This document shows positions 21,871 to 32,000 of a DNA stretch of 64,000 bases, piece by piece (positions within the stretch are counted from its first letter, which is position 1; the number at the start of each line of letters is the position of its first letter). The stretch is from Cafeteria roenbergensis (taxonomy: Eukaryota; Sar; Bigyra; Bicosoecida; Cafeteriaceae): NCBI GenBank assembly GCA_008330645.1, contig VLTN01000092.1:17553-81552 (forward strand), given 5' to 3'. The translations under genes were made by a program, and so were the position numbers. The notes below the pieces were generated by a model, which saw only the letters and a list, made by a program, of their open reading frames with translations, did not search any database and was not told the DNA's origin.

Positions 21871-21971
21871 CAGGGAGCACGCGGGCGGTCGAGTGGGTGG
21901 CGGTTTTTGGACACAGGTCACGCATGCGACGGCGGGCAGCAGCGCGCGGCAGGACGACACAACACCCTGCC

Positions 21972-23003
21972 TCACGCCTCCACATCGGCAGCGGCGGCAG
22001 CGGCGGCGGAGTCAAGGCCCACGCCGCGAAGGCGCAGGATGTCGGCGGTCGCCTCGTCCACCGCAGCCTGGCTGGGGCGGCCGGAGGCGGTGGGCTTGCA
22101 CCCGGCGAGGTGCACGAACTCCTGCTCAGAGCAGCCCAGGGCGTCGTGCGCCACGGAGGCGAAGCCCTCGTCGGCGAAGAGGCCTGCCTGCTGGATCTCG
22201 AGGCGGGTCAGCCACTGGTGGTCGTCGTACTGGCTGGGCATCTCCACGCGGCCGTCCAGGATGTCGGCGCGGAAGAGGAACACCTTGCGGCCGTAGCTCT
22301 GCCGGCGGCTCTGCTCCTCCTCGTCGAACGGCTGGAGGTGCACGGCCATTGGGCCCGAGCCCACGACCCAGAAGTTGATGTCTTGGCCGAAGGCGTTGGT
22401 GGTGGACCGGTGCACGGCGGCGGCGAGCGGGGAGAGCTTGAACCCGTGGGGGCTGAGCACGGGGTCGGCGGTGAGGCTGGCGGCGTGGTCGAAGGCGGCG
22501 CCGGGGAACACCCAGCGGCCGGTGCTGGCCTCGCGCACCACCAGGACGAGGCGGTCGGCGAAGGCGCGGTCGAGGGTGCGCGTGTTCCCGAGCTCGTCGT
22601 TCTTGGTGGTGCGGGGCACCTCCCTGGTGGAGCTGGCGACGAACTGGGAGGCGGCGCCGCCTTCGCCGCGGAGGGCGGAGGCACGGCGCTCGAGGTCGTC
22701 GGCGCCGTACTTGGACTCCGTCTCTGCCGCCTCCTTGGCCTTGCGGCGGTCCTTGGTGGTGCCAGGCCCGGTCTCGTGCGCCGGCCCGGACTCGTCGTTG
22801 TCGTTGACTCCTCCCCCGCTGAGAGCCGCCTCCCGCTTGCGGCGCTGCGCCTCGAGCGCCTCGGCCTTGAGGTCCTCCAGCATGCGCTCAAGCTCCGCCG
22901 GGGTCTCCGGCTTCTCGGCGGCGCGGCGCGCGTCGCGAACGGTGCGGAAGGCCGTCTCCCAGGGCATCTCGTCTGCCGTGATGATGGGGGGGCGCTCGAG
23001 CAT
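21972..23003 (-). CDS. MRPL46: Mitochondrial large-subunit ribosomal protein mL46 (Nudix-like)
   Basis: 343 residues from the ATG at 23003. The N-terminus (ERPPIITADEMPWETAFRTV) fits the mL46 N-terminal region, followed by a Lys/Glu-rich helical stretch (KDRRKAKEAAETESKYG). The inactive Nudix-fold domain begins at LDRAFADRLVLVVRE, continues through WVFPGAAFDHAA, YGRKVFLFRADIL and HQWLTRLEIQ, and lacks a GX5EX7REUXEE catalytic box, as in mL46. In other eukaryotes mL46 is a structural protein of the 39S/54S mitoribosomal subunit. The only uncertainty is the start: a presequence is not obvious after 23003, and an Arg-rich open stretch lies upstream (to about 23252) without an ATG in frame, so a further exon or a longer start is possible. 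A neighbouring minus-strand gene at 23277 also encodes a probable mitochondrial protein. Confidence 0.78.
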   Translation of the reverse strand: MLERPPIITADEMPWETAFRTVRDARRAAEKPETPAELERMLEDLKAEALEAQRRKREAALSGGGVNDNDESGPAHETGPGTTKDRRKAKEAAETESKYGADDLERRASALRGEGGAASQFVASSTREVPRTTKNDELGNTRTLDRAFADRLVLVVREASTGRWVFPGAAFDHAASLTADPVLSPHGFKLSPLAAAVHRSTTNAFGQDINFWVVGSGPMAVHLQPFDEEEQSRRQSYGRKVFLFRADILDGRVEMPSQYDDHQWLTRLEIQQAGLFADEGFASVAHDALGCSEQEFVHLAGCKPTASGRPSQAAVDEATADILRLRGVGLDSAAAAAAADVEA

Positions 23004-23052
23004 CCTGCGGGGCCGCGGGCGCGCAGCGTGACAGGGAGAGGCGGGCAAGGCG

Positions 23053-23112
23053 TGGCGCGCTGAGCGCGGGGCGCGTAGGGCGCGTGGCGCGCTGAGCGCG
23101 GGGCGCGTAGGG
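23053..23112. repeat. Tandem 32-bp repeat upstream of mL46
   Basis: Two perfect 28-base copies (23053-23080 and 23085-23112) with a 32-bp period, followed by degenerate GGCGCGTAGGG units to about 23140. They lie just upstream of the mL46 start codon. Confidence 0.85.
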
Positions 23113-23276
23113 GGCGAGGCGCGTAGGGGGCGGGGCGAGACGGACGGCGGGCGCCTCGCCGCGGGCGAGAAAGCGACGCGGCTGCAAGGGCGGGGGGCCG
23201 CGCAGTGTGCCGCTTGCGCGCAGCGCAGGGGCAGCGCCGCACCGAGCTCCAACCTCCGGCATGTGCGGGCGCGAGC

Positions 23277-23868
23277 TCACGTGGCAAAGTGGAGCTCCGG
23301 CGGGTTGGCGAAGCCAGCGGCTGCCTCCTCGAACGCGGCGAGCTGCTCCGCGAAGGAAGTCTTCTTCGCCGTGCGCAGCGCCAGGTTGTTGTGCGCGCGC
23401 AGGAGGCGGGGGTCGTTGCTGTCCTTGTACGGCTTGCCGTTGCGCTGGAAGTCGTGGTCGGGCGTGGCGGTGAGCACTGCGAGACGGGAAAGCCGACCAG
23501 AGGCAAATACCAAGCGAGTCAGCGACAGGCAAGCAGCAGCAGGCGCTCCGTCGCATCCGCACACGCACGGGCCAAGTGCGTGTCGCGGCAGCGGGGAAAA
23601 GTCGGCTGCCGCCGTCGGTGGCTGGGGCAGCGGGGGGGGCTGAGCGCGATCGGCGCCAGCTGCGTGCCGCCCATGGCGGGGCGCACGCAGCGGAACCGCG
23701 TCCCGGGCGGCCGACTGGCTCACTCTTCGGCCTGCGCTTCTGCTTGTGGTACGGCCTGGGCCGGTCCCGCTGGCCATACTTGCGGGAGTAGGCTCGCGCA
23801 GGCGCCGCGCCCGCCGGCGCTGGGCGAAGCGCGGCGGCAGTGGACGGTGCCGCGACCCGTGCCACCAT
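23277..23868 (-). CDS. Small probable mitochondrial protein, unknown
   Basis: Exons 23868-23724 and 23476-23277 (247-bp intron, donor GTGAGC, acceptor CGCAG, split codon A|TG). 114 residues. The start MVARVAAPSTAAALRPAPAG and following PARAYSRKYG look like a cleavable mitochondrial presequence. The middle is strongly basic (YHKQKRRPK) and the second half reads DFQRNGKPYKDSNDPRLLRA, then LALRTAKKTSFAEQLAAFEE and a PELHFAT end. The quality of the splice signals and phase agreement support a real gene. I do not recognise the family. Size, basic charge and the position next to mL46 would fit a small mitoribosomal or assembly protein, which is inference only. Confidence 0.68.
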
Positions 23869-24277
23869 CCGGCTCGAGGCCAGGGCGCTCCCTCTTGCTG
23901 CGCGCACGGCAAGCATCCTTGGGCCAGCGACTGGCGGCGGGGCGCTCCCGCGGGCACCCGTGCGGGCTCGCCAAAGGGCGATGGCAAGCGATTGGCGACT
24001 GGCTGGCGTCCCGGCAGAGCCAGCGCCGCCCGTGCAACGTTTGCTGGCGCGGCAATATCTCGCTCCGCAGGCGTTGCGGCAACCCATGGCGCCGGCGGAG
24101 CGCACAGCAGAACCGGCAATTGGCCGCGAACGCTTGTCGGGCAGGTGGTGTGCCCGCGCGCGGCCAGAGGGTGCGCTCCCCGCGACCGTTCGCGCGCTTG
24201 GAAGCGGTTGCCGGCAGGAGCGACCCCGCGAGTCCTCTCCAGTTCCCTCCGAGCCGCGAAAGCCCGGCCCTGCTGCC
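23869..24277. promoter_or_regulatory. Divergent promoter region, small mitochondrial protein / four-TM protein
   Basis: 409 bp between two divergent ATGs (23868 minus, 24278 plus). Both promoters are expected here. Frames are open on both strands but show no protein family. Confidence 0.5.
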
Positions 24278-25325
24278 ATGCAGCAGCAGCCCTTCGAGGT
24301 GGATGCGAAGACAGTGGCCGCGCTGTCAGCGCGCGACGGGGCGCCAGCGCGCTCGGACTCGGTTGTCATCGGGCGCCAACCCGTGCTTGAGGAGCACTCG
24401 GCGGTTGAAGCTGTGCTGCGGGTGAAGCTGCACGCGTGTGCGATCACCGTGGCCGCGGTGTCGATAATTCTTCTCATTGCGTCTATGGTGAGCCGCGCGC
24501 GCCCCCCTGCAGTCCCGCTGTGGCATGCCGGGCTGGCGGCGTCTGCGTTCGCGCCTGCCGCGTCCCTCCGCTCTGGCCACCGCCCTCTCCTCGGGCTCGC
24601 CCAATTCCCCGCCGCCGCAGGTCTCGCCCGTGATGGACGGCGTGCTCTCCGACGGCACTTCGTTCGGCGTCATGGCCTTCCAAGTGCGCCTGTGCCCCCC
24701 GCCAGGGGCGGCGGCGGCCGCCTGCGTGGCGGCGTCGGCGTTTGCGCCACTGCCGCCCAAGTACGCCAACGAGCCTCTGGGGTCGCACCTGACCTCCGCG
24801 GCGGTCGGCGGTGTGCTTCAACTGCTGTCGCTGCTGACCGTGGCTGCGTTCGTAGCGCTGGCTGCGGTGCGAGCGCGAGACGAGACCATGCTGGGCCGCA
24901 TCCACAGCGCGTGCGAGCTGCGGGCAGGAATCGTCGTACCTGGGGTCGGCATCCTGGCGTCGCTCCTGTGCGTTGTTGGGGCCCTGTTTGTGGTCGCAAA
25001 CACCGACGGGGGCGACCGGAACCCCAGCGACTCGACCGGCCCGGGCTTCAATCTGGCAATGTCTGCGTTCTGCATGATTGGTTGCGCCGTCGTGTGCACC
25101 GCTGCGGGCTCCCACGAGATTGCAGGGGTGCGCTACCAGCGGCGGCGGGAGGCCGAGGCGGCGTGGCAACGGAGCCGGCGCAGCAGCCGAGGCTCCAGCA
25201 CGGCTGCTGTGCTGGCCGCGGTCGACGGGGCGCGGGCGCCTACCGCCCTCGCCGTGCGGGCGGCGTCGCGCGGGAAATCAGGCATTGTCGGCACTGACAA
25301 TCCCGCCCGCAGCCATCGCGTCTGA
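24278..25325 (+). CDS. Four-helix membrane protein, unknown
   Basis: Exons 24278-24487 and 24621-25325, phase 0 across a 133-bp intron (GTGAGC...CCGCAG). 304 residues. A cytoplasmic N-terminus of about 48 residues precedes TM1 (ITVAAVSIILLIASM). A loop of ~75 residues follows, then TM2 (VLQLLSLLTVAAFVALAAV), TM3 (IVVPGVGILASLLCVVGALF) and TM4 (LAMSAFCMIGCAVVCTAA). The tail is basic and Ser-rich (RRRREAEAAWQRSRRSSRGS). The topology recalls claudin or tetraspanin-size proteins but their signature cysteines are not evident. No function is assigned. Confidence 0.72.
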
Positions 25326-25750
25326 CTTGTGGCACCTCTGCGTACGCGCTTGTGCTGCGGCTCTCCGCTCGTCCTACGCAGGATTGGGCCGAGCCGAATG
25401 CGCCATTTGCATGGTTTCGTTGTATTTCGAGGATGCCCTCGGTCTCGCGATGCGCGCCCCAAGCTGCGCCTCGTCGATTGCGGGATGCGCGACCAATTGC
25501 GAGAAGAGTTTTCGAGGCATCGGCGCGAGCAAGGCTGCCACACGCTGTCAGGGATGCTGCCGACCCGCCCAAGCCCCAGCGCAGGGGCAGAGTGCCATGT
25601 AGTGCCACCAAGCCGTCGCGCACTGCCCAGCGGTCGCCGACAAGCGGTCCAAGAGCGCAAGTTGACGTTGGCAGAGCGTCTTGCGCCGCAATTAATCCGC
25701 CAGCGATCAGGCACTCCACGGCTCACGCTGCAGGGAAGCGCTCCCCAAGT
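25326..25750. other. Intergenic, upstream of the methyltransferase gene
   Basis: 425 bp between two plus-strand genes. It is less GC-rich than its surroundings. I saw no coding signal; it should hold the terminator of the four-TM gene and the methyltransferase promoter. Confidence 0.45.
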
Positions 25751-26988
25751 ATGGCGGCCTCGGATGCGGCAGCGGACACGTCCATGGATCTCGCGTACGA
25801 CGCCGGCTTTGCCGAGTACTGTGAGCCGCCGCGGCCGCCACGCCTCGAGCGTCTTGCACTTGCTGCAGCCGGGATCTTTTGCTTGCGCCACCGGCCGAGC
25901 TCACGCTGTCATGGAGCCCAGACCGCCGGCCAGCCGTCACCACCTCGTGTGTAGGACGGATGCGGTTGCGTCGCCGCGCCGCAGACGACGAGCACTTTGG
26001 CAACGAGCAGGAGGACATTCGCACGTCGGTGAAGGACTGGCTCAGCGCGCAGGAGGTGCCCAACAAGTCTATCGTGGACGTAGGCTGCGGCAGCGGGCAC
26101 CTTCTCGAGGCCATTGTCGAGGATGAGCGCTTCTCCGGGTGGTCCGTCGCGGGCTTCGACCTGTCGAAGCACATGGCGGCAGTGGCCGCCAGCAAGCTCG
26201 GCGACCGCGCCACCGTGTGGGTGGACTCGGCCACCACCTGGACGGCCAAGGGCGGGGACGGCACAGTGGGCGTGGTGAGCTCGACGTTCAACGCGTTCAA
26301 CCACATCCCGGGGGAGACAAACATCGCGGACGGCTTCAAGCGAGCAGCCGCTGCGCTGGCCCCGGGCGGTGTCCTCATCCTGGACGTGCTCTCGCGCCTG
26401 GGCTTTGACCGCCTCATCGTCAACACCTCGGAGGAGGCGGAGGACGGCACGGGGGGACTTTACATCAGCTCCGGTGCCCGTGTGGACGCGAACACGGTGG
26501 CTCTCAGGGAGCTGGTGTACATGCCGTCTGGCGACGACGGGCTGTTCAAGCGCATCGACTCGCACGTTTGCATGTACTTTTACGATATCCAGTGAGCCAG
26601 CGCCGACGACGCCTTCCCGGCAGGGCGGTTGCACCCACTCCGCCCGACTGGCCACATCCGCCTTGCCGGGCGCGGCGGCTCGCGGAGAGGCTTGTGCGCG
26701 AAAAGCCGGCGCTTGCGCTGCGACTGCCACGTCTGCCAGATCGCGACGCTTGTGCGCCCCTTGCGCCTCCCCCCTGACCTCAATGCGCTCTTCCCCCACC
26801 CCCTGCCCCCAATGCGCTGCTGCAGGCGCCTCAAGGACATGATCGAGGCGGCAGGGCTCACCGATGTGCAGGTTCATGCTGGGTACGAGACCCTCGGCGA
26901 CGGGTGCGACGACGTGGCTGCCGCGCTGGCAGTCGCCAAGTCGGAGAAGGCTCTGGAGATCGTGTTCACGGCCCGCAAGGCAGCTTGA
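25751..26988 (+). CDS. Class I SAM-dependent methyltransferase
   Basis: Three exons: 25751-25820, 25985-26591 and 26826-26988. Introns of 164 and 234 bp have GTGAGC donors and CAG acceptors, and the phases agree (codons T|AC and CA|G). 279 residues. The N-terminus YDAGFAEYYDDEHFG is the helix typical of small Methyltransf_25/11 proteins. Motif I is VDVGCGSGHLLEA, the acidic post-I residue is in AGFDLSKHM, and motif IV/post-IV is VVSSTFNAFNHI followed by ALAPGGVLILDVL. The C-terminal exon (RLKDMIEAAGLTDVQVHAGY) completes the fold with the usual helix-strand ending FTARKAA. The substrate cannot be told from sequence. The last exon is needed for the fold, which supports the join. Confidence 0.85.
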
Positions 26989-27241
26989 GAACCAGGCTAC
27001 TGCCGACCCCGCACAGCTTGCGTTCGCGGTTCATTCGCCCCTGGCCAGGGCAAGACTTTTCGTCCCCACGTCTGCTGAATTGCCTGCTGCTGCGCGCGTC
27101 GCGCACACACTGCACACTCTGAACGCCCACGAGTCAATGCCGACGGTTCGAGACAAATGTTGCCCGCGCGGCTCTGCTCAACGGGGGCGGGCGCGCAAAC
27201 AGCCCGCCTCACTCAGACGCAGGCGCCGCCGGCAGGAGCGC
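26989..27241. other. Short intergenic before the kinase gene
   Basis: 253 bp between the methyltransferase stop and the kinase ATG, both plus strand. No features were recognised. Confidence 0.4.
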
Positions 27242-28793
27242 ATGGCAGCAGCATCTGACGACGAGTATGCGGACGACTTCGAGACGGACGATCCTGAGGC
27301 TGCCCCGCGCCCAGCCGCTCCAGAGGCAGCTGCTGCTGCGTCTGCTCGCAGCAGCGCCGCTGCTCCTGCCTCGCGAGCCGACGACGGGTTCGCGGAGGTG
27401 CCCATCGAGGAAATTGAGATCGGAAAGAAGCTAGGCGGCGGTGGTTTCGCCGTTGTCTTCCTGGCTAGGTGGAGGGGCAAGCAGGTGGCCGCCAAGGTGC
27501 TTGTTGACCCGAAAATATCGGACGAGCTCAGGACTGAGTTCCTCAACGAGCTGCGCGTTATGAAGTGAGCGATCTGGTGCGCTGCTGGTGCTGGTGGCGC
27601 GCAGGCTCGCTCGGCGTTGGGGGGGAGGGCGGGCTGGACTTGCTGGTTTGCGCCGTCGTTGCGTCTCCAAATTGTTGCACGCGCGTCGCTTGCGCTGCGC
27701 CCCTGGCTCATCTCTCTTGCTCGATGGCCGCCCGCGCGACTGGTCGTGCGCAGGAGCCTCCACCACCCGGGCATCGTCCGCTGCGTGGCAGCGTGCTCCA
27801 CGCCGCCGCGGATGGCGTTCGTGATGGAGCTTTGCGGCGATTCCCTCTTCTCAGTGCTCCACACCCCGGCCGAGTGCCACTGGCGGGGGGCAGCGAAGCG
27901 CATCCCGGAGGCGCAGACAGTGCGCTGGGCCACCGGGGTTGCCGAGGCGATGGCCTTCTTGCACGCGCAGTCTCCGCGCATCGTGCACCGCGACCTCAAG
28001 AGCCACAACCTGCTGCTTGCCGCCGACGGCCGCCTCAAGCTCTGCGACTTTGGGCTTGTGCACCACCCCGAGCCGGGAGCAGGCACGCCGCAGTACATGG
28101 CGCCGGAGCTGCTCGCCGGGGCGCGCTCTGGGTTCAGCGACCGGGTCGACGTGTTCGCGTTCGGCGTCCTGCTCTGGGAGGTGAGCTGCGGTGCGGCGGG
28201 CAATGGCTCGTGCAACAGGCGTATGCGTGCGCATAGCTCCGCACTGCTCCGCATAGCTCCGCACTGCTCCGCATAGCTCCGCACTGCTCCGCACTGCTCC
28301 GCACTGCTCCGCACTGCTCCGCATGGTTCCTCTGCCCGCGCACGCGCGGGGGCCTCGGCCTCGTTGAACCCCGTCATCTTCTGCTCTGCGAGCCCTCCCC
28401 CGGGACCCCCCCCCGGGACCCCCTCCTCCACTTCTCAACGCAACCCGCCAGCTCTGTCTCTGTGTGCCCCTCGCGCGCTCTCCGCCCCTCGCTGAACCCT
28501 CGAGCCCCGCGCAGATGCTGGCCCGCCGAGTGCCCTACGCCGGCTGGAGGCAAGAGGACATCGTGTCGGGCGTGCAGGCGGGCGAGCGCCCGCCCATGAG
28601 CGACATCGCAGAGGGAAGGGCCTCGCCGGCGCTCCGGGCGCTGATCCAGCGCTGCTGGGACGGCGACGCGACCAAGAGGCCGAGCATGGCGGACGTGGTG
28701 GCCGAGCTGCGGAGGTGGCGGCCGGCAAGCTCCGCCGTGGCATCCGCAACGCGCAAGCGGGGCGGGGACGCACTGGATGCCCTTATGCACTAG
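27242..28793 (+). CDS. TKL-like serine/threonine protein kinase
   Basis: Exons 27242-27564, 27754-28180 and 28515-28793 (introns 189 and 334 bp, GTGAGC donors, CAG acceptors; split codon AA|G at the first join, phase 0 at the second). 342 residues. An acidic N-terminus (SDDEYADDFETDDPEAA) precedes a compact kinase domain. It has a glycine loop (KLGGGGFAVVF), the VAIK-type lysine in QVAAKVL, SLHHPGIVRCV, a catalytic loop HRDLKSHNLLL, DFGLVHH, APELL in the activation segment and CWDGDATKRPSMADVV near the end. All catalytic residues are present, so it should be active. HRDLKSHN and the C-terminal CW..D..KRP motif are typical of TKL kinases, common in amoebae and stramenopiles. The target is unknown. 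Confidence 0.9.
28231..28330 (+). repeat. Intronic 10-bp minisatellite
   Basis: Nine exact tandem 10-mers of two kinds, gcatagctcc and gcactgctcc, plus a degraded tenth unit, inside intron 2 of the kinase gene. The first five units alternate and the last four are homogenised. Confidence 0.97.
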
Positions 28794-29022
28794 GCGTGGC
28801 CCCAGCTTGTGTGCGTGGACCCTCTCTGTGTGCCAGCAGCGGAGGCAGCTTTGCAAGCAGAGCACCACCTGCGAGCGCTGCCAGCCACACGTTCGCGCAC
28901 TCGCACGCCTGAGTCTGCTTGCCGCACGGCCCGCCTCTGGGGTGCACACAGGCTCAGCTTGCGCGGGCTAGGGGCTTCGGGGGCCGGCTTCTGGGAGGCG
29001 TTTGAGCGATCGAGCGCGCAAA
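28794..29022. other. Short intergenic, kinase to helicase
   Basis: 229 bp between two plus-strand genes. No recognised elements. Confidence 0.4.
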
Positions 29023-32000
29023 ATGGAATTCGAACAGGCGGCAGCCGCATGGGCTGCGCGGCAGCAGGAGCTGTTGGATCTGGAGGCCCACGAGGAAGAG
29101 GTGCGCACCTCTGGAGCACTAGCAGTCCTCACGGCAGCCGAGCTTGAGGCGCAGGGCACCACCATCTCACGGGCCATCATGGGCGGGGCGGTTCTCGGCT
29201 CGTTTGGGCGCACCATGGTGCGCCTCGAGCCGCCCCCGCTGCCAAAGGGCGCCCAGAGCGGCAAGGGCGACTCGGACAAACCGGGGCGGGCCAGTCGACC
29301 CGTCTTCCCGCCACACAGGCTGCGTCCCGGCAGCCTCGTCGGATTGTGCCTCTTTCGCGACGACGCGACGGCGCGAGCCTGCTTGCACCCCGTTCGCGGC
29401 GTGGTTTCCCGGTCCTCGGACACGCGCATCGAGATCGCGCTCGACGAGAGCAGCACCGGCGGCGGGGGCGGCGATACGCCCGCAGAGCAGCGCGCCGAGG
29501 CGCAGATCGAGGCGGTGATCCGGGCAGGCGCCGTGGTGCGGCTGGACACCATCGGCAGCGACATCAGCGGGGACCGCCTTCGCCGGGCCGTGGCCGACGT
29601 GGGCGCCGGGCGATGGTGGGCGGCGGAGGCCGTGGGCCGCGCGCTGTTCGCGGCAGGCCCCGACGCCGAGACGGAGGAAGCCTCCACCAAGGCGGCTGCG
29701 GCCGCGGCCATGACGGGCGACGCTGCGACGGCCTACGCGACCGCGCCGGCGGCCAGCCTCGCCGCTGACTCCGGCGCCGACTGGCCAGCCTTCGCGTGGA
29801 GCCGGTGCGACGCAGCGGCGCCCGACGGCGCCGTCGCGACCCCCTCAGCCGACGAGTCTGGGGCTGAAGCCGCGGACTGCGCCCCGGGGGAGGCCCCGGT
29901 TCCCGGCGAGACGGCGGTGCCGGCCCCGGCCCTGTCCGCCGTGCGCCGGTCGCTCTTCAGGCAGGATCTGAACGCGCCCCAGCTGCGCGCCGTGGCCCGC
30001 TGCCTCGCCTCCGCGGACGTCCACCTCGTACACGGCCCGCCCGGCACTGGAAAGACCACCACCGTGGCCGAGATCGTGCGCCAGCTCGTGGCTCGGGGGC
30101 TTCGCGTGCTGGCCTGCGCGCCCTCAAACGTCGCCGTGGACAACCTCGCCGAGCGCCTGGCAGAGCCGGCGGCAGAGCCGGACGGGTGCCAGGGGCTGGC
30201 CGGGGCGCGGCGAGGCGCCCGCCCCTCCCTCGTGCGTCTGGGGCACCCCGCGCGCGTGAGCGAGGACCTGCAGCGCCTGACGCTGGACGCGCAAGTGGAG
30301 GCGTCGGCGGCAGACTCGGGGGTGAAGGAGGCGCGGCGGGCGGCGGAGCGGGCGGGCAGGAGGGCTCGCTCGGCCAAGACGGGCCCCGGGCGCTGGGAGG
30401 CGCGGCGGGAAGCGCGCGACGCCGCCAAGGAGGCGCGGGCCCGAGAGCGGCGGGCCGCGGGGACGGTCATTCGCGCGGCGGACGTGGTACTGGCCACGCT
30501 GTCCGGGGCCGCGTCGCAGTCTCTGTGGGCGGCGGTGCGAGACGGCCGCGGGGATGCGGCGGCGCCCATGCCGGCGGGGCTGTCGGAGTCCGCGGCGGCC
30601 GCGGTGGCGGCGGCCGCATCCTCGGCGGCCAGTGCTGCGGCCGAGGCGGGCTCTGCATCGTCGATCGCGGCCCCTGACGGCTTCCGGTGGTTTGACGTCG
30701 TGGTGATCGACGAGGCCGCGCAGGCCACGGAGGCGGCATGCTGGATCGCCGCCCGTCTCGGCAGGCGCCTCATCCTGGCGGGGGACCACCTGCAGCTGCC
30801 GCCCACGGTGCTGAGCGACGAGGCGGCGCGACGCGGGCTGGCGGCCACGCTGCCCCTGCGAGTGGTGCGTCTGGCCGGCGCCGCGGCGGTTTCGCTGCTG
30901 CGGGTGCAGCACCGCATGTGCGAGGCCGTGGGCGGCTGGGCGAGCCAGGCCATGTACGGGGGCAGGCTCGCCGCGCACCCGAGCGTCGCGAGGCGGGCGC
31001 TCCTGGACCTGCCGGGGGTGGCGGCCTGCTTGCGGGCCCGGGGGGCGGACACGGGGTTAGGGGGCGCGGCGGCGACAGCGCCGCCTGGGGAGGAACCGGC
31101 CGACGCGGGTTCGCCGGCGCCCGCTGGCTGCCTCGCTCGCGGGTGGGAGGAGATGCCGCTGCCTGACTGGATGAGCGACGCGGGGTCGCTCGACCCGCAG
31201 GAGACCGCCGAGTGGTGCGGAAGCGGCCTGGTGCTGCTCGACAGCGCCGGGTGCGACGGCTTCGAGGACGACACCGACGCGGCAGAGGCCGCGAGGGCTG
31301 CTGCCAGGGCTGAGGCGGAGGCGGCGGGGCTGTCGGCCGAGCGTGTCGAGGCGGCAGTGCGCTTCGCCGCGGGCGAGTCTCGCAGCAACGTGGGGGAGGC
31401 CGCCCTTGCTGCTGGCGCGGCCGCGGCGCTGGTGCTCTCGGCAGGGGTCGACCCGGCGGGAGTCGTGATCATCTCCCCCTACAACGGGCAAGTAGCCCGC
31501 ATCCGCGCAGCGGTGGCGGCGGTGGCGGACGAGGTGGAGGCGCTCCGGGGCGGGGAGGGCGGCGCCGCCGCTGCCGCCGCGCTGCGCCGACTGCGGGTGT
31601 CCACCGTCGACTCGTACCAGGGGCAGGAGGCCGAGGCGGTGGTGCTGTCGCTGGTCAGGAGCAACGCGAGGGGGGAGGTGGGGTTCCTGGCGGACTCCCG
31701 GCGAATCAACGTGGCCGTCACCAGGGCGCGCCGCCTCTGCGTGGTGGTGGGAGACTCCGACACGGCGGGCAAGGACGCCTTCTTGGCCGGCCTGTTGCGC
31801 CGCTGTGAGGCGCTGAGCGACGCAACGGCGGCGGCGGGGGGATGGCGCGCAGCGCTCGCAAGCAGGAGCGCCGCAATCACTGGCGCCGCCGCTGCTGGCA
31901 CCGCCTCGTCTCCGGCCAAGGCGGCGACGGCGCCGCTGGAAGTGGTCCCCGGCGGAGCCGTCCGCTCGGCCGCCATGTTCGAGGACGTTCGCGACGCGGT

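Larger units (their letters stand above)
21455..21971. other. Convergent intergenic region with short repeats
   Basis: This 517-bp stretch lies between two stop codons (E2-like gene, plus; mL46, minus), so it holds both 3' ends. It contains duplicated CGCCCAC-rich segments and a GA microsatellite. No coding signal was seen. Confidence 0.55.

Noticed and set aside
23004-23252. Arg-rich extension of mL46 to about 23252 as presequence
   Set aside because: No ATG in frame, and the segment is largely a tandem repeat. Kept only as a possibility in the mL46 entry.
28231-28330. Repeat as part of the kinase coding sequence
   Set aside because: It lies between a clean GTGAGC donor (28181) and the CAG before 28515, and the kinase domain reads continuously when the intron is removed.
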